Shown in pieces: positions 22,573-32,636 of a stretch of DNA of 64,000 nt. The notes under the pieces are model-generated. The model made no database searches, had not been told where the DNA came from, and saw only the letters and a list, made by a program, of their open reading frames with translations. Every line of letters begins with the position of its first letter. The stretch's first letter is position 1. This stretch comes from Peteryoungia aggregata LMG 23059 (GTDB lineage Bacteria > Pseudomonadota > Alphaproteobacteria > Rhizobiales > Rhizobiaceae), in contig NZ_JAUSUW010000003.1 in the NCBI RefSeq assembly GCF_030814435.1, positions 409,689-473,688 on the forward strand, given 5' to 3'. The translations under genes and the position numbers were made by a program.

Positions 22573-23681
22573 GCGCGCTTTCCCTTCAGCAGGAGGCCTT
22601 CCAGCGTGATGCGATCACGGAATGCGTCGGACAGGAGGATGGCGATGAAGATCATGCCCTGGAAGACCACGATGGTCGCATCCGGCAGGTCGAGCCTTCG
22701 CTGGACGAGGCCACTCGACGCCTCGAAGCCGGCAAAGAGCAGGGTGGCCGGGATGATCGCCAGGCAGTTGTGCCGGGCAAGGAAGGCGATCAGGATGCCC
22801 GTATAACCATAGCCACCGGCGAGCGAGGCATTGGCCGAGCCATGGACGGCCGCGACCTCGAAGGCTCCGGCGAGGCCAGCAAGTGAGCCGCCAAGTGCTG
22901 TGAAGCCGATCATCAGCAGGCCGGCCGGCAGCCCCTGCACCTGAGCGGCCCTGAGGTTTCCGCCGACAATGCGCGCCGCAAATCCGAAGGTCGTCTTTTC
23001 GATCAGCCCCCAGCACAGGATGCAGGCGATGATGCCGGCCGCGAGCCCCCAATGCACGCCGATGCCGGGGATTTCGCCGATCCGGTAGAGCTCCGGCAGA
23101 GGCGACGTGGACGGCTTGTTGAGGCTGGCGGGGTCGCGCAGCGGCCCTTCGACCAGATGGTTCATGAGGGCGATCGCGATATAGGCAAGCAGCAGGCTGG
23201 AGATCGTCTCATTGACCCCACGAAAATGCCGGAGAGCCCCGATGCCGCCAATCCAGATGGCGCCGACGAGCGCACCCGCGATCATCATGGCGAGGATGCC
23301 GACCGGACCCGGCATGCCAGGGGCCAGCATGGCAACCGCACCGGCACCGACGCCGCCCAGCACGATTGCCCCCTCTCCGCCGATCACCACCAAACCAAGC
23401 CGGGCCGGCAGGGCGACACAGAGGGCTGCGAGAAGCAGCGGTGCTGCACGGGCAAGCGTGTTGGTCCAGGAGAAGGACGTGCCGAAGCCCGCCTTGTAGA
23501 CGAGGGTGTAGAACTCGATTGGCGAGGTGCCGATCAGGAGCAAGAAGACGGCAAAGAGGAGCATGCCGGCGAGAAGTGCCGCCAGCGGCAGGAAGAGCGG
23601 ATCAAGCCAGTGCAGAACCGTCTCGAACGAGACACTGCGTTTGGCCAGGTCCTGGCTTGCGAGATCCGCCGGTGCACTCAT
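22569..23681 (-). CDS. BMP-type ABC transporter permease 1
   Basis: 370-residue permease (YufP-like) with around ten membrane spans and the ARLGLVVIGGEGAIVLGGV block equivalent to the N-L-G-x-E-G motif of its partner. It follows the binding-protein gene by 20 bases on the minus strand. Substrate unknown. Confidence 0.85.
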   Translation of the reverse strand: MSAPADLASQDLAKRSVSFETVLHWLDPLFLPLAALLAGMLLFAVFLLLIGTSPIEFYTLVYKAGFGTSFSWTNTLARAAPLLLAALCVALPARLGLVVIGGEGAIVLGGVGAGAVAMLAPGMPGPVGILAMMIAGALVGAIWIGGIGALRHFRGVNETISSLLLAYIAIALMNHLVEGPLRDPASLNKPSTSPLPELYRIGEIPGIGVHWGLAAGIIACILCWGLIEKTTFGFAARIVGGNLRAAQVQGLPAGLLMIGFTALGGSLAGLAGAFEVAAVHGSANASLAGGYGYTGILIAFLARHNCLAIIPATLLFAGFEASSGLVQRRLDLPDATIVVFQGMIFIAILLSDAFRDRITLEGLLLKGKRA

Positions 23682-23701
23682 GGCATGCCCCTCCCGGACG
23701 A

Positions 23702-24826
23702 TTACGAGGTCGATCCGACGACGCCCTCGACGAGGTAGCCCATGCTTTCGAGCGCCACATCCGTCTCGGCGAAAGCCTGGCCCTCGGTGGCGATGACATT
23801 GCCCTTGTTGTCCTTGAGCGGTCCCTTGATGACCGAAAAGCCGCCCTTCATGATGTCAGCTAGGGTCGCATCAAACTGCTTGCGCGCCGGTTCGGTGACT
23901 GCCGGTCCGAGCGGGCTCATCTTGACGAAGCCTTCGGCGAGGCCGCCGCGGACGAAGTTGTCGATGGTGCCGCCAGCCAAGGTCGTGTTGACCATGTCTG
24001 TATAGACCTTGGACCAGTTCCATTCGGCACCGGTCAGATACTTCTCGGGTGCCAGCGGGCTCTGGTTGGCATGGTAGCCGCAGAGGAACATGCCGCGGCC
24101 GGCGCCGGTTTCCATGACGACCTTCGGGCCGTCGACATGGCAGGTGACGACGTCGACGCCCTGGTCGGCGAGTGCATTTGTGGCTTCCGCTTCCTTGACG
24201 GCGAGCGACCATTCACCGGTGAAGATGACCTGGCAGGTGATCGTCGGATCGACGGCGCGGGCGCCGAGCAGGAAGGAGTTGATGTTGAGCAGAACCTGCG
24301 GGATGGGCTTAGCCGCGACGAAGCCGATCTTCTTGCTCTTGGTCATGTGACCGGCGACGATGCCGTTCAAATACTGGCCCATGCCGATATAGCCGAAATA
24401 GGAGCCGGTATTGGCCGGCTTGTCCGGGGTCCAGAGGCCGCCGCAATGTTCGAAGCGGACGTTGGGATATTTCGGCGCCATGGTCAGGATATGGGGATCG
24501 AAATAGCCGAAGGAGGTCGGGAAGAGCAGTGTGGCGCCGTCGAAGTTGATCATGCTCTCCATGGTCTTCTGGACGTCGACCGTTTCCGGAACCTGTTCCT
24601 CCTCGACCACGGTCACGCCCTCGATCGACTTGATCGCGGCAGCGCCCTCGGCATGGGCCTGGTTGTAGCCGAAGTCATCCTTCGGGCCGACATAGATGAA
24701 GCCGACGGTCAGGCCTGCGGCGCGTGCGATGTCGAAAGGAAGCACGCTGCTGGCAGCAGCAAGACCGGCGAGACCGGCTGACTGGCGCAGAAACTGGCGG
24801 CGGTTCGGCATAAGAAACTGGCTCAT
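23702..24826 (-). CDS. BMP-family solute-binding protein
   Basis: 374-residue periplasmic binding protein of the PnrA/BMP family. The N-terminus NRRQFLRQSAGLAGLAAASS is a likely Tat signal with cleavage after IARAA. The mature part begins with VGFIYVGPKDDFGYNQAHAEG, the typical BMP first strand and ligand loop. It is the first gene of the eight-gene minus-strand operon and is transcribed away from the LysR gene. Ligand unknown; an amide or ureide is suggested by the neighbours. Confidence 0.85.
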   Translation of the reverse strand: MSQFLMPNRRQFLRQSAGLAGLAAASSVLPFDIARAAGLTVGFIYVGPKDDFGYNQAHAEGAAAIKSIEGVTVVEEEQVPETVDVQKTMESMINFDGATLLFPTSFGYFDPHILTMAPKYPNVRFEHCGGLWTPDKPANTGSYFGYIGMGQYLNGIVAGHMTKSKKIGFVAAKPIPQVLLNINSFLLGARAVDPTITCQVIFTGEWSLAVKEAEATNALADQGVDVVTCHVDGPKVVMETGAGRGMFLCGYHANQSPLAPEKYLTGAEWNWSKVYTDMVNTTLAGGTIDNFVRGGLAEGFVKMSPLGPAVTEPARKQFDATLADIMKGGFSVIKGPLKDNKGNVIATEGQAFAETDVALESMGYLVEGVVGSTS

Positions 24827-24968
24827 GAAGGATCTCCCAGATCACGGAATGGACGGCGAATAGGCGGGCGGGCGCTGGTTCCCCTGATTATTGATGGCGC
24901 TCCGCGTTCACCTTTGAGTAACCCATATGGCGCTGCTTCTGTCTTGTGCTAAGTTTTGGTCAAGCTGC

Positions 24969-24981
24969 TGCAAATTTTGCA
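24969..24981. promoter_or_regulatory. LysR-type T-N11-A box
   Basis: TGCAAATTTTGCA is a palindrome (TGCAAA-T-TTTGCA) of exact T-N11-A form, 19 bases before the lysR ATG and inside the divergent promoter region of the binding-protein operon. LysR regulators bind such boxes and often repress their own gene from there. Binding is inferred. Confidence 0.5.
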
Positions 24982-25000
24982 TCACGATGGGAGAGCTCGC

Positions 25001-25909
25001 ATGCGGCACCTGACTTCGCTTCGTTACATCGATGCCGTTGCCAAGGCGGGGTCTATCCGCGGCGCGGCCGAATCCCTTGCGATAACCTCAACGGCACTCA
25101 ATCGGCGCATTCTGGCGCTGGAAGAGGAGCTCGGCGTGCCGGTCTTCGAGCGGCTGCCGCATGGGGTGCGGCTGTCGAGTGCCGGAGAGATCCTGATCCA
25201 TCACATCCGCAACCAGATCTCCGACATGGAACGGGTGCGCTCGCAGATCGCCGACCTTTCAGGGGTTCGCCGCGGTCATGTGTCGATCGCCTGCAGCCAG
25301 GCGCTCCTGCCCTATTTCCTGCCGCATCAGATCGCTCACTATCGGAAGGACCATCCGGCGGTGACCTTCGGTGTGCATCTGCGCGACCGCCAGGCGGCGG
25401 AACAGTCGCTGGTCGATCACTCGGCGGATCTGGCGATCGTGTTTGAGCCGGTGCGCATGGCGGATTTCATGACACTGATCCGGGTGCATCAGCCGGTGCA
25501 TGTGGTGATGGCGCTGCATCATCCGCTGGCCGCGAAAGGAACAATCCGCCTGAGCGACTGCCTCGCGCATCCTTATTCGTTGCCGACGGCGCCCTTCGGC
25601 GTCCGTCACCTGATGGACATGGCGGCGCAAAAGTCATCCTACCGGCTGGAGCCGGTGATCGAATCCGACAGTTTCGAGTTCCTGCGCAACCATGCGGTCG
25701 CGGAGAACATCATCACCTTCCAGATCCCGATCGGGCTTTCGGACCATACGATGACGGGGGAGATGATCACACGACCGCTCGACAAGCGCGATGTGCCGGC
25801 GGGCGTGCTCTATATGGGGCAGTTGCGCGGCCGCACGCTTCCGGTCGCGGCGGCCCGGTTTGCCGCTCAGCTGTCGACGGCACTTGCCAGCCGATACGAA
25901 GTGTCGTGA
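25001..25909 (+). CDS. LysR-family transcriptional regulator
   Basis: 302-residue LysR regulator: N-terminal helix-turn-helix (RYIDAVAKAGSIRGAAESLAI, then EEELGVPVFERLP, residues 6-55) and a periplasmic-binding-like effector domain. The ATG at 25001 behind GGGAGAG gives a normal LysR N-terminus; a frame from 24956 would add residues across the operator. It is divergent from the amide-uptake operon, which it presumably controls. Confidence 0.85.
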   Translation: MRHLTSLRYIDAVAKAGSIRGAAESLAITSTALNRRILALEEELGVPVFERLPHGVRLSSAGEILIHHIRNQISDMERVRSQIADLSGVRRGHVSIACSQALLPYFLPHQIAHYRKDHPAVTFGVHLRDRQAAEQSLVDHSADLAIVFEPVRMADFMTLIRVHQPVHVVMALHHPLAAKGTIRLSDCLAHPYSLPTAPFGVRHLMDMAAQKSSYRLEPVIESDSFEFLRNHAVAENIITFQIPIGLSDHTMTGEMITRPLDKRDVPAGVLYMGQLRGRTLPVAAARFAAQLSTALASRYEVS

Positions 25910-25924
25910 CGGGCTAGCCGAAAC

Positions 25925-26629
25925 CTAGCGATCGACCGCGTCCGGTCGCGTGGCACGGTAGAGCAGATAGGCGAAAACGGCAGCCAGGCCGAACCAGGTC
26001 AGGGCGTAGCCGAAATGCTTGTTGGGAAAGGACACGACGGTGAGCCCGCCGACGGGTATGCCGTCGCCCTGTTCATCGACATCGACGAAATAGGGCGCGA
26101 CTTCTCCCAGCCCAAGGGCCTCAGCCATGACGACGGTGTCACGGGAGAACCATCGGTTAGCCGCGGGGTCGTTATCCCGGAGAAAAGCACCGCCCGGCTG
26201 GGTGAGGCGCAGGAGGCCGGTGGCCGACTGCTCACCCTCAGGTCTCGGCCTGTCGACGGCCGAGGTGCGGTCATCCGGCACGAAGCCGCGGTTGATGAAG
26301 AGGCGCCAGCCGTCATCCGTCTGGAAGGGCGTCATCACCCAGAAGCCGGAGCCTCGCGAGGTGACTGCCTTCACGAGCGTGTCGTCAGACGGAAGATACT
26401 GCCCTCGCACTTCGACACGCCGATACTCCGCCGTGTCGAATGTGACCCCAGTCCAAAGATCTGGTCCGGGCGCTGCGGACGGCGGGGCGACGAGCCCCGC
26501 TTCGACGCGTTCGATCAGGGCCGTCTTCCACTGCAGGCGCTGGAGTTGCCAGACGCCGAGGCTGACAAGCAGGCTGACCGCAAGCACACCCAGCCCGATG
26601 AACCACCATGGTCGGCGCGCTCGCGTCAT
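25925..26629 (-). CDS. SURF1-family cytochrome oxidase assembly protein
   Basis: 234-residue protein with an N-terminal and a C-terminal membrane helix enclosing a periplasmic SURF1 domain (SLGVWQLQRLQWK near residue 22, YRRVEVRGQYLP, NRGFVP, FPNKHFGYALTWFGLA at the end). SURF1 proteins assist heme insertion into heme-copper oxidases. It is the last gene after cyoABCD, 12 bases from cyoD. No heme-O synthase gene (cyoE) follows, unlike the enterobacterial order. Confidence 0.85.
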   Translation of the reverse strand: MTRARRPWWFIGLGVLAVSLLVSLGVWQLQRLQWKTALIERVEAGLVAPPSAAPGPDLWTGVTFDTAEYRRVEVRGQYLPSDDTLVKAVTSRGSGFWVMTPFQTDDGWRLFINRGFVPDDRTSAVDRPRPEGEQSATGLLRLTQPGGAFLRDNDPAANRWFSRDTVVMAEALGLGEVAPYFVDVDEQGDGIPVGGLTVVSFPNKHFGYALTWFGLAAVFAYLLYRATRPDAVDR

Positions 26630-26641
26630 GATTTTTTCCCG

Positions 26642-27046
26642 TCAGGAACCGAAGCCCTGGAAGCTCTCGTGATCCATTGATGGCATCATGTTGGTGTTGA
26701 GGTTGTACATGACCCAGACGGATCCGGCGATCATGATCACCACCACGATGATCGTGAAGATCATCGACAGCATGGTCCAGCCTTCGTCAGACCGGGTGTT
26801 CATGTGCAGGAAGTAGACCATGTGAACGAGGATCTGGACGACGGCAAAGCCGATCACCGTCACCGCCGTCAGCACGCGGCTGTCAAAGCCGCCGCTCATG
26901 ACGATGGCGAAGGGAATGATCGTCAGGATCGCCGCCAGCACGAAGCCGGTGAGATAGGAGCGATAGCTGCCGTGGTCGTGACCGCTGTTGTCGTGACCGT
27001 GGCCCTGTTCGTGGTGGCCGTGGGGCTGGATGGAAGGTTTGGACAT
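26642..27046 (-). CDS. cyoD: Cytochrome bo3 quinol oxidase subunit IV
   Basis: 134-residue small subunit with three membrane helices and a histidine-rich N-terminus (HGHHEQGHGHDNSGHDHG). The family motif VQILVHMVYFLHM is present near residue 78. The start at 27046 overlaps the cyoC stop by one base; the longer frame inside cyoC is not used. It helps assemble the CuB centre of the oxidase. Confidence 0.88.
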   Translation of the reverse strand: MSKPSIQPHGHHEQGHGHDNSGHDHGSYRSYLTGFVLAAILTIIPFAIVMSGGFDSRVLTAVTVIGFAVVQILVHMVYFLHMNTRSDEGWTMLSMIFTIIVVVIMIAGSVWVMYNLNTNMMPSMDHESFQGFGS

Positions 27047-27675
27047 CAGATCATCCCCAGGAGGTAAACGAAGGTGAAGACACCGATCCAGATCACATCG
27101 AGGAAGTGCCAGAACATGCTCAGGCATTCCATGCGTCGGGTGTTGGCCGGGATCAGGCCGTTCTGATTGATCTGGACCATCAGCGTCACGAGCCAGATGC
27201 AGCCGAACAGGACGTGCAGGCCGTGCGTCCCGACCAGCGCGAAGAAGGCCGACAGGAAGGCAGACCGCTGCGGACCGGCGCCGAGCTCGATCAGGTGATG
27301 GAATTCGTAGATTTCGAGCGCCAGGAAGGCGAGGCCGAGCAGCAGGGTGACGGCAAGCCATGCCTGCATGCGGGCCTGGCGGCCTTCATACATGGCGAGC
27401 ATCGCAAAACCGAAGGTGATCGACGACACCAGCAGGAAGCCGGTGTTGATCGCAATCAGGTTCAGATCGAAAAGCGCCTTCGGGCCGGGGCCGGCCGCAT
27501 AGCTCTGGCCGACCACGCCAAACACGGCGAAGAGGACCGCGAACATCAGGCAGTCACTCATCAGGTAGATCCAGAAGCCGAGCCGCGTGGACGCGCCTTC
27601 CGGATGATGATGCGGTTCAGTTTCCCAATAGACGGCGGGTGCGTCGGATTTGGTGATGGTGCTCACGGTCGTCAC
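27046..27675 (-). CDS. cyoC: Cytochrome bo3 quinol oxidase subunit III
   Basis: 209-residue subunit III with five membrane helices. Family signatures are [18 protein letters not shown] near residue 33 and [13 protein letters not shown] near 150. It overlaps cyoB by four bases. Confidence 0.92.
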   Translation of the reverse strand: MTTVSTITKSDAPAVYWETEPHHHPEGASTRLGFWIYLMSDCLMFAVLFAVFGVVGQSYAAGPGPKALFDLNLIAINTGFLLVSSITFGFAMLAMYEGRQARMQAWLAVTLLLGLAFLALEIYEFHHLIELGAGPQRSAFLSAFFALVGTHGLHVLFGCIWLVTLMVQINQNGLIPANTRRMECLSMFWHFLDVIWIGVFTFVYLLGMI

Positions 27676-29675
27676 GCTCCCACGCTTGCCAGTTCGCGGT
27701 CACGTGCCTTTTCGACACGCTCGACCTCGTCGACGGGGACGTAATAGTCCCGGTCGTAGTTGAAGGTATGGGCGATCGCGACGGCGATGATCGCCACGAA
27801 GGACACAGCCGCCAGCCACCAGATGTACCAGACCAGCGCAAAGCCGCAGAGCGTGGCCAAGGCCGAGATCACAACACCCGTGCCGGTGTAACGCGGCATG
27901 TGGATCGGGATGTAGGGCGCCTTCGGACGCTTCTGCCCGACCTGCTTCATGTCGTGCCAGGCGTCCAGATCATGGACGACGGGCGTGAAGGCGAAGTTGT
28001 AGGCCGGCGGCGGAGACGAGGTCGCCCATTCCAGCGTGCGGCCATCCCAGGGGTCGCCGGTCACGTCCATGTTGTCCTTGCGGTTCCAGATCGAGACGGC
28101 GATCTGGATGAAGAAGGCGGCGATGCCGACAGCGATCAACAGTGCGCCAAGGGCTGCCAGGATGAACCAGATTCTGAGATCCGGATCATCGAAGACGCGC
28201 ATGCGGCGGGTTACACCCATCAGGCCGAGCACATAGAGCGGCATGAAGGCGAGCCAGAAGCCGCTGACCCAGGTCCAGAAGGAAACCTTGCCCCAGAAAA
28301 CATTGAGCTGGAAGCCGAAGGCCTTGGGCCACCAGTAGGCGATTGCGGCAAAGCAGCCGAACAGCACGCCGCCGATGATGACGTTGTGGAAGTGCGCCAC
28401 CAGGAAGAGCGAGTTGTGCAGGACGAAGTCTGCCGGCGGAACCGCGAGAAGCACGCCCGTCATGCCGCCGATGGTGAAGGTCAGCATGAAGGCGACCGTC
28501 CACATCATCGGCAGGTCGAAGCGCACCCGTCCCTGGTACATGGTGAAGAGCCAATTGAAGATCTTGGCCCCCGTGGGCACCGAGATGATCATCGTGGTGA
28601 TGCCGAAGAAGGCGTTCACCGAGGCCCCCGAACCCATTGTGAAGAAGTGGTGCAGCCAAACGATATAGCTCAGGATCGTGATGCAAACGGTGGCATAGAC
28701 CATCGAGCTGTAGCCGAAGAGCCGCTTGCCGGAGAATGTGGACGTGATCTCCGAAAAAACGCCGAAGAGCGGCAGGATCAGGATGTAGACTTCCGGGTGA
28801 CCCCAGATCCAGATGAGGTTGATATACATCATCGGGTTGCCGCCGAGATCGTTTGTGAAGAAGTTCGTTCCCACGTAGCGATCAAGCGTCAGGAGGATCA
28901 GCGTCATCGTCAAAACCGGGAAGGAGGCGACGATCAGGATGTTGGTGCAGAGTGCTGTCCAGGTGAAAACAGGCATGCGCATCAGGGTCATGCCTGGTGC
29001 CCGCATCTTGACGATGGTGACGAGCAGGTTGATGCCTGAGAGCGTGGTTCCGACGCCGGCGATCTGCAGGCCCCAGATATAATAGTCGACCCCAACCCAC
29101 GGGCTGTAGCCGATGCCCGACAGCGGCGGGAAGGCGAGCCAACCGGTCTGGGCGAACTCGCCGACGAAGAGCGAGGCCATGACAAGCACGGCGCCGCCGA
29201 CGGTCATCCAGAAGGAGAAGTTGTTGAGGAAGGGGAAGGAAACGTCGCGCGCGCCGATCTGCAGCGGCACGACATAGTTCATCAGACCCGTGACGAAGGG
29301 CATCGCCACGAAGAAGATCATGATGACGCCGTGGGCGGTGAAGATCTGGTCATAGTGGTGGGCGTTGAGATAGCCCTCGGATCCGTTGAAGGCGAGCACC
29401 TGCTGCAGGCGCATCATAATGGCATCGGCAAAGCCGCGCACCAGCATGACCAGCGCCAGGATGATATACATGATGCCGATCTTCTTGTGATCGACGGAGG
29501 TCAGCCACTCGCGCCAGAGGTAGCCCCAGAGGCGGTAATAGGTGAGCGCGCCGACCGTGGCGGCGCCGCCGACCACGACGACTGCGAAAGTCGCCAGAAC
29601 GATCGGGTCCGTCGGGATCGCGCTCCAGTTGAGGCGACCGAGAAGAAGCGTGGTGGAATGGTCTATCGTAGCCAT
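27672..29675 (-). CDS. cyoB: Cytochrome bo3 quinol oxidase subunit I
   Basis: 667-residue heme-copper oxidase catalytic subunit with about 15 membrane helices. It contains WGHPEVYI (CuB histidine and the cross-linked tyrosine, near residue 282), the histidine pair WLHHFFTMG near 332 and HFHNVIIGG carrying the distal heme ligands near 418. Size and the N-terminal extra helix fit the quinol-oxidase class rather than cytochrome aa3. Confidence 0.94.
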   Translation of the reverse strand: MATIDHSTTLLLGRLNWSAIPTDPIVLATFAVVVVGGAATVGALTYYRLWGYLWREWLTSVDHKKIGIMYIILALVMLVRGFADAIMMRLQQVLAFNGSEGYLNAHHYDQIFTAHGVIMIFFVAMPFVTGLMNYVVPLQIGARDVSFPFLNNFSFWMTVGGAVLVMASLFVGEFAQTGWLAFPPLSGIGYSPWVGVDYYIWGLQIAGVGTTLSGINLLVTIVKMRAPGMTLMRMPVFTWTALCTNILIVASFPVLTMTLILLTLDRYVGTNFFTNDLGGNPMMYINLIWIWGHPEVYILILPLFGVFSEITSTFSGKRLFGYSSMVYATVCITILSYIVWLHHFFTMGSGASVNAFFGITTMIISVPTGAKIFNWLFTMYQGRVRFDLPMMWTVAFMLTFTIGGMTGVLLAVPPADFVLHNSLFLVAHFHNVIIGGVLFGCFAAIAYWWPKAFGFQLNVFWGKVSFWTWVSGFWLAFMPLYVLGLMGVTRRMRVFDDPDLRIWFILAALGALLIAVGIAAFFIQIAVSIWNRKDNMDVTGDPWDGRTLEWATSSPPPAYNFAFTPVVHDLDAWHDMKQVGQKRPKAPYIPIHMPRYTGTGVVISALATLCGFALVWYIWWLAAVSFVAIIAVAIAHTFNYDRDYYVPVDEVERVEKARDRELASVGA

Positions 29676-29687
29676 GCCAAATTCCTG

Positions 29688-30893
29688 TCAGAGTTGCGGC
29701 GCGTTGCCGGATGCCTGCCGGACGAGCGTGAGGAAGCGTTCGGCCTCACCGCCAAAGGGCGATACCGGCTGCGGCATGTTGTGTCCCATCAGGGGACCCG
29801 AGATAACGGGCTTGTCGTTGAAGGATGCGGGCTTTGCAGCCAGCATCTGCTCGAGTTCCTCGACCGAGCAGAAGCCCAGAACCTTGAAGGGTTCCCAACC
29901 GAAGATCGGCTCGCGGGTGCCCCGGCGCTCGTGCTTGTCGTAGATCAGCGCGCTCATATTGACCGTGCCGGCGAGACCCGTGCCGCCCTGGGCGTCGAGC
30001 GCCATCATTTCGGCCATGCAGATCTTGCCCTCTTCAACGCACATGTTGACAACGCGCGGGAAGAGCTGCGGATCGACGCTGGCGAAGGTCAGCGGCTTCA
30101 CGTTTTCGCTGGGGCGTTCGAGCTCAAGATACTTGGCACGGTCGAGCTTTTCAGCGCCCGCACGGGCCTGTTCAACCCAGGCCTCGAAACCGGCGGCATC
30201 GGTTGCCTTCGCCTTGAAGCGCATGCCTGAGAAGCCGGCGCCGGAATAATGAGAGGCAAGACCCTGGAAGGTGCCTTCCTGATTGAAGACACCATGCAGC
30301 GTCGTCTGCATGCCGGGCATCGCATAGATCATGCCGGCCATGTGCGGGATGTAGAAGGCGTTCATCACCGAGGACGAGGTCAGCGAGAAGCGAATCGGGC
30401 GATCGACCGGGACCGGGAGCTCGTTGACGGCGGCGACGCCATACTGCGGGTAAATGAACAGCCATTTCCAGTCGAGCGCCACGACCTGAACGTCCAGCGG
30501 CTCCTGCTGCGGATCGAGCGGCCGCTCTTCCGAGACCCGCGCCAGCGGACGATAGGGATCGAGGAGATGGGTTCCGACCCAGGTCAGCGCACCCAGGCAA
30601 ATGATGATCATCAGGGGGATCGCCCAGATGATCAACTCGAGCTTGGTCGAGTGGGACCAGTTCGGCTTGTAGATCGCTTGCCTGTTGGACGCGCGGTAAT
30701 GCCAGGCGAACCAGCAGGTCAGCAGCATCACCGGAATGATGATGATCAGCATCAGCAGCGTGGAGATAACGAGAAGGTCGCGCTGCTGGGCAGCGACATC
30801 TCCCGTGGGTGCAAGGACTTCTGCCTTGCAGGCGGAAAGGAACAAGACCGCCACCAAAGCGGTCACTATTTTCGGGAGGCGAAGCTCTTGCAT
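29688..30893 (-). CDS. cyoA: Cytochrome bo3 quinol oxidase subunit II
   Basis: 401-residue lipoprotein: signal with lipobox LSAC (Cys21), two membrane helices, then a cupredoxin domain lacking CuA ligands, as usual for quinol oxidases (DWKWLFIYPQYG, SVMNAFYIPHMAG). The start at 30893 is chosen to give the signal peptide; a frame from 30947 is longer. The tail after residue 300 is extended compared with E. coli CyoA. First gene of the cyo operon; the promoter lies in 30894-31130, facing an MFS gene. Confidence 0.92.
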   Translation of the reverse strand: MQELRLPKIVTALVAVLFLSACKAEVLAPTGDVAAQQRDLLVISTLLMLIIIIPVMLLTCWFAWHYRASNRQAIYKPNWSHSTKLELIIWAIPLMIIICLGALTWVGTHLLDPYRPLARVSEERPLDPQQEPLDVQVVALDWKWLFIYPQYGVAAVNELPVPVDRPIRFSLTSSSVMNAFYIPHMAGMIYAMPGMQTTLHGVFNQEGTFQGLASHYSGAGFSGMRFKAKATDAAGFEAWVEQARAGAEKLDRAKYLELERPSENVKPLTFASVDPQLFPRVVNMCVEEGKICMAEMMALDAQGGTGLAGTVNMSALIYDKHERRGTREPIFGWEPFKVLGFCSVEELEQMLAAKPASFNDKPVISGPLMGHNMPQPVSPFGGEAERFLTLVRQASGNAPQL

Positions 30894-31130
30894 CTCGTAC
30901 CCTGATACACTGAAGGGTCGATGAGCAGGGGTCCCCCCGAACTCCACTCAACGACCATTGATATTCGTCAAGCTAGTTAGTTGGATTTTGCGGTGCAGCA
31001 CATACGACAATTTGTCACCTGTCAATTTGGCCGCAGCTGCGGCATCGCTTCTCGGCATGTTAGACTGACGTGCGGACTGCATCTCCCCCGGCAAAGTCCG
31101 CCTGTTCAAGCAAGAAAGTGATTACGTGTT

Positions 31131-32465
31131 ATGGCGAGCATGACCGGTTCTGCCTCCCCCGCCGCACAGAGTGGCCGCACCACCTCCGAAGACGATCACC
31201 ACGTCTCGCCTTCGGACATCGCGGTCGGCGTCATCATTGGGCGCACGTCGGAGTTCTTCGATTTCTTCGTCTTCGCCATCGCGTCCGTCATCGTGTTTCC
31301 GGCGCGGATCTTCCCGTTCCTGGATCCGCTGACCGGTACGCTCTGGTCCTTCGTGCTTGTGGCACTTGCCTTCGTGGCGCGCCCGCTTGGGACCGTGCTG
31401 TTCACAGCCCTCGACCGCCGACATGGCCGCGTGACCAAGCTGACGGTGGCGCTTTTCCTGCTGGGCACATCGACCGTCGCCATGGGACTGGTACCGTCCT
31501 ATGAGACTGCTGGCTGGTGGGCGATTGCCATGCTCGCGCTGCTGCGCATCGGGCAGGGCCTGGCGCTCGGCGGGACCTGGGATGGTCTGGCACCGCTGCT
31601 CGCCATCACAGCGTCGAAAGACAAGCGCGGCTTCTATGCGATGATCCCGCAGCTCGGTGCCGTTGTCGGCCTGGCGGTTGCAGCCGTGCTCTTCGCCTAT
31701 CTGGTGATGACCCTTTCGGCGGCCGACTTCCTCGACTGGGGCTGGCGTTACCCATTCTTCGTCGCCTTCGCGATCAATGTCGTGGCACTTTTCGCGCGGC
31801 TTCGCATCGTCGATACGCCGGAGTTCAAGGAGCTGTTCGAAACCAACGAACTGACCCCGACGGGGCTGCGTGCCACGATGTCGCAGGACGGCCGCACGGT
31901 GCTGCTCGGCGTCTTCGTGCCGCTGGCGAGCTTTGCCATGTTCCACATGGTCACCGTCTTCCCGCTCTCCTGGATCTTCCTTTACACGGATGAGGCCCCC
32001 GGCACCTTCCTGTTGATCGAAGCTGCGGGGGCCGGCGTCGGCGTGCTCGCCATGCTGGTTTCGGGCTGGCTTTCGGATCGTATCGGGCGCGAGAAGATCC
32101 TCGTCTGGGGCGCCTGGGCGATCGGCGCCTTTGCCTTGACGGCGCCGCTGCTGCTGAACGGCGGTCAGGCCGGTGTCGTCGCCTATATGATGGTTGGTTT
32201 CGTCGTTCTCGGTTTCAATTTCGCCCAGTCGTCCGGGACCATCGCCTCGCTCTTTGATCGTCGAAACCGTTATACGGCCTCGGCCATGGTGTCGGCTCTT
32301 TCCTGGATGTTCGGCGCAGGCTTCGCGCCCCTGGCGGCGCTCTTGCTCTCAACCTGGTTCGGCCTGTTTGCGGCAGGTCTCTACCTTCTATCGGGTGCGG
32401 TCTGCACGCTGATCGCGCTTGCGCTGGCGCGGCAGATATCGCTGCAGCCGAAGGGGCACGACTGA
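31131..32465 (+). CDS. MFS transporter, sugar/metabolite type
   Basis: 444-residue major facilitator with 12 membrane segments. The first loop motif reads RPLGTVLFTALDRRHGR and the second half has GWLSDRIGREK. It resembles the proline/alpha-ketoglutarate (MHS) branch. It is divergent from cyoABCD, and linkage of such a gene to cyo recurs in related genomes as far as I recall. Substrate unknown. An ATG nine bases downstream is an alternative start. Confidence 0.75.
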   Translation: MASMTGSASPAAQSGRTTSEDDHHVSPSDIAVGVIIGRTSEFFDFFVFAIASVIVFPARIFPFLDPLTGTLWSFVLVALAFVARPLGTVLFTALDRRHGRVTKLTVALFLLGTSTVAMGLVPSYETAGWWAIAMLALLRIGQGLALGGTWDGLAPLLAITASKDKRGFYAMIPQLGAVVGLAVAAVLFAYLVMTLSAADFLDWGWRYPFFVAFAINVVALFARLRIVDTPEFKELFETNELTPTGLRATMSQDGRTVLLGVFVPLASFAMFHMVTVFPLSWIFLYTDEAPGTFLLIEAAGAGVGVLAMLVSGWLSDRIGREKILVWGAWAIGAFALTAPLLLNGGQAGVVAYMMVGFVVLGFNFAQSSGTIASLFDRRNRYTASAMVSALSWMFGAGFAPLAALLLSTWFGLFAAGLYLLSGAVCTLIALALARQISLQPKGHD

Positions 32466-32530
32466 CAGCGTTCAGACGAGGCTTCAGGCATTCGTCTGCC
32501 ACGCCCGTCCAATCTTTGGCCAAAACCAAT

Positions 32531-32558
32531 GCGGCGATGCCATCGCTGGCATCGCCGC
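32531..32558. terminator. Bidirectional terminator between MFS gene and cydX
   Basis: A perfect 12-base stem GCGGCGATGCCA/TGGCATCGCCGC with a TCGC loop lies between two convergent genes. The T-rich side is on the minus strand (TTGGTTTT), so it fits the end of the cyd transcript best. Confidence 0.7.
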
Positions 32559-32636
32559 TTCTTGCCGTCACGCGATCTGCCGGGGGATGAGGCAACGTGG
32601 TCGGCTAGGGCTGATTCCGTTCGACGAGCCCTTGGA

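Noticed and set aside
31006..31016. GACAATTTGTC near-palindrome in the cyoA/MFS gap
   Set aside because: Too short and unpaired with any known regulator site to be called.
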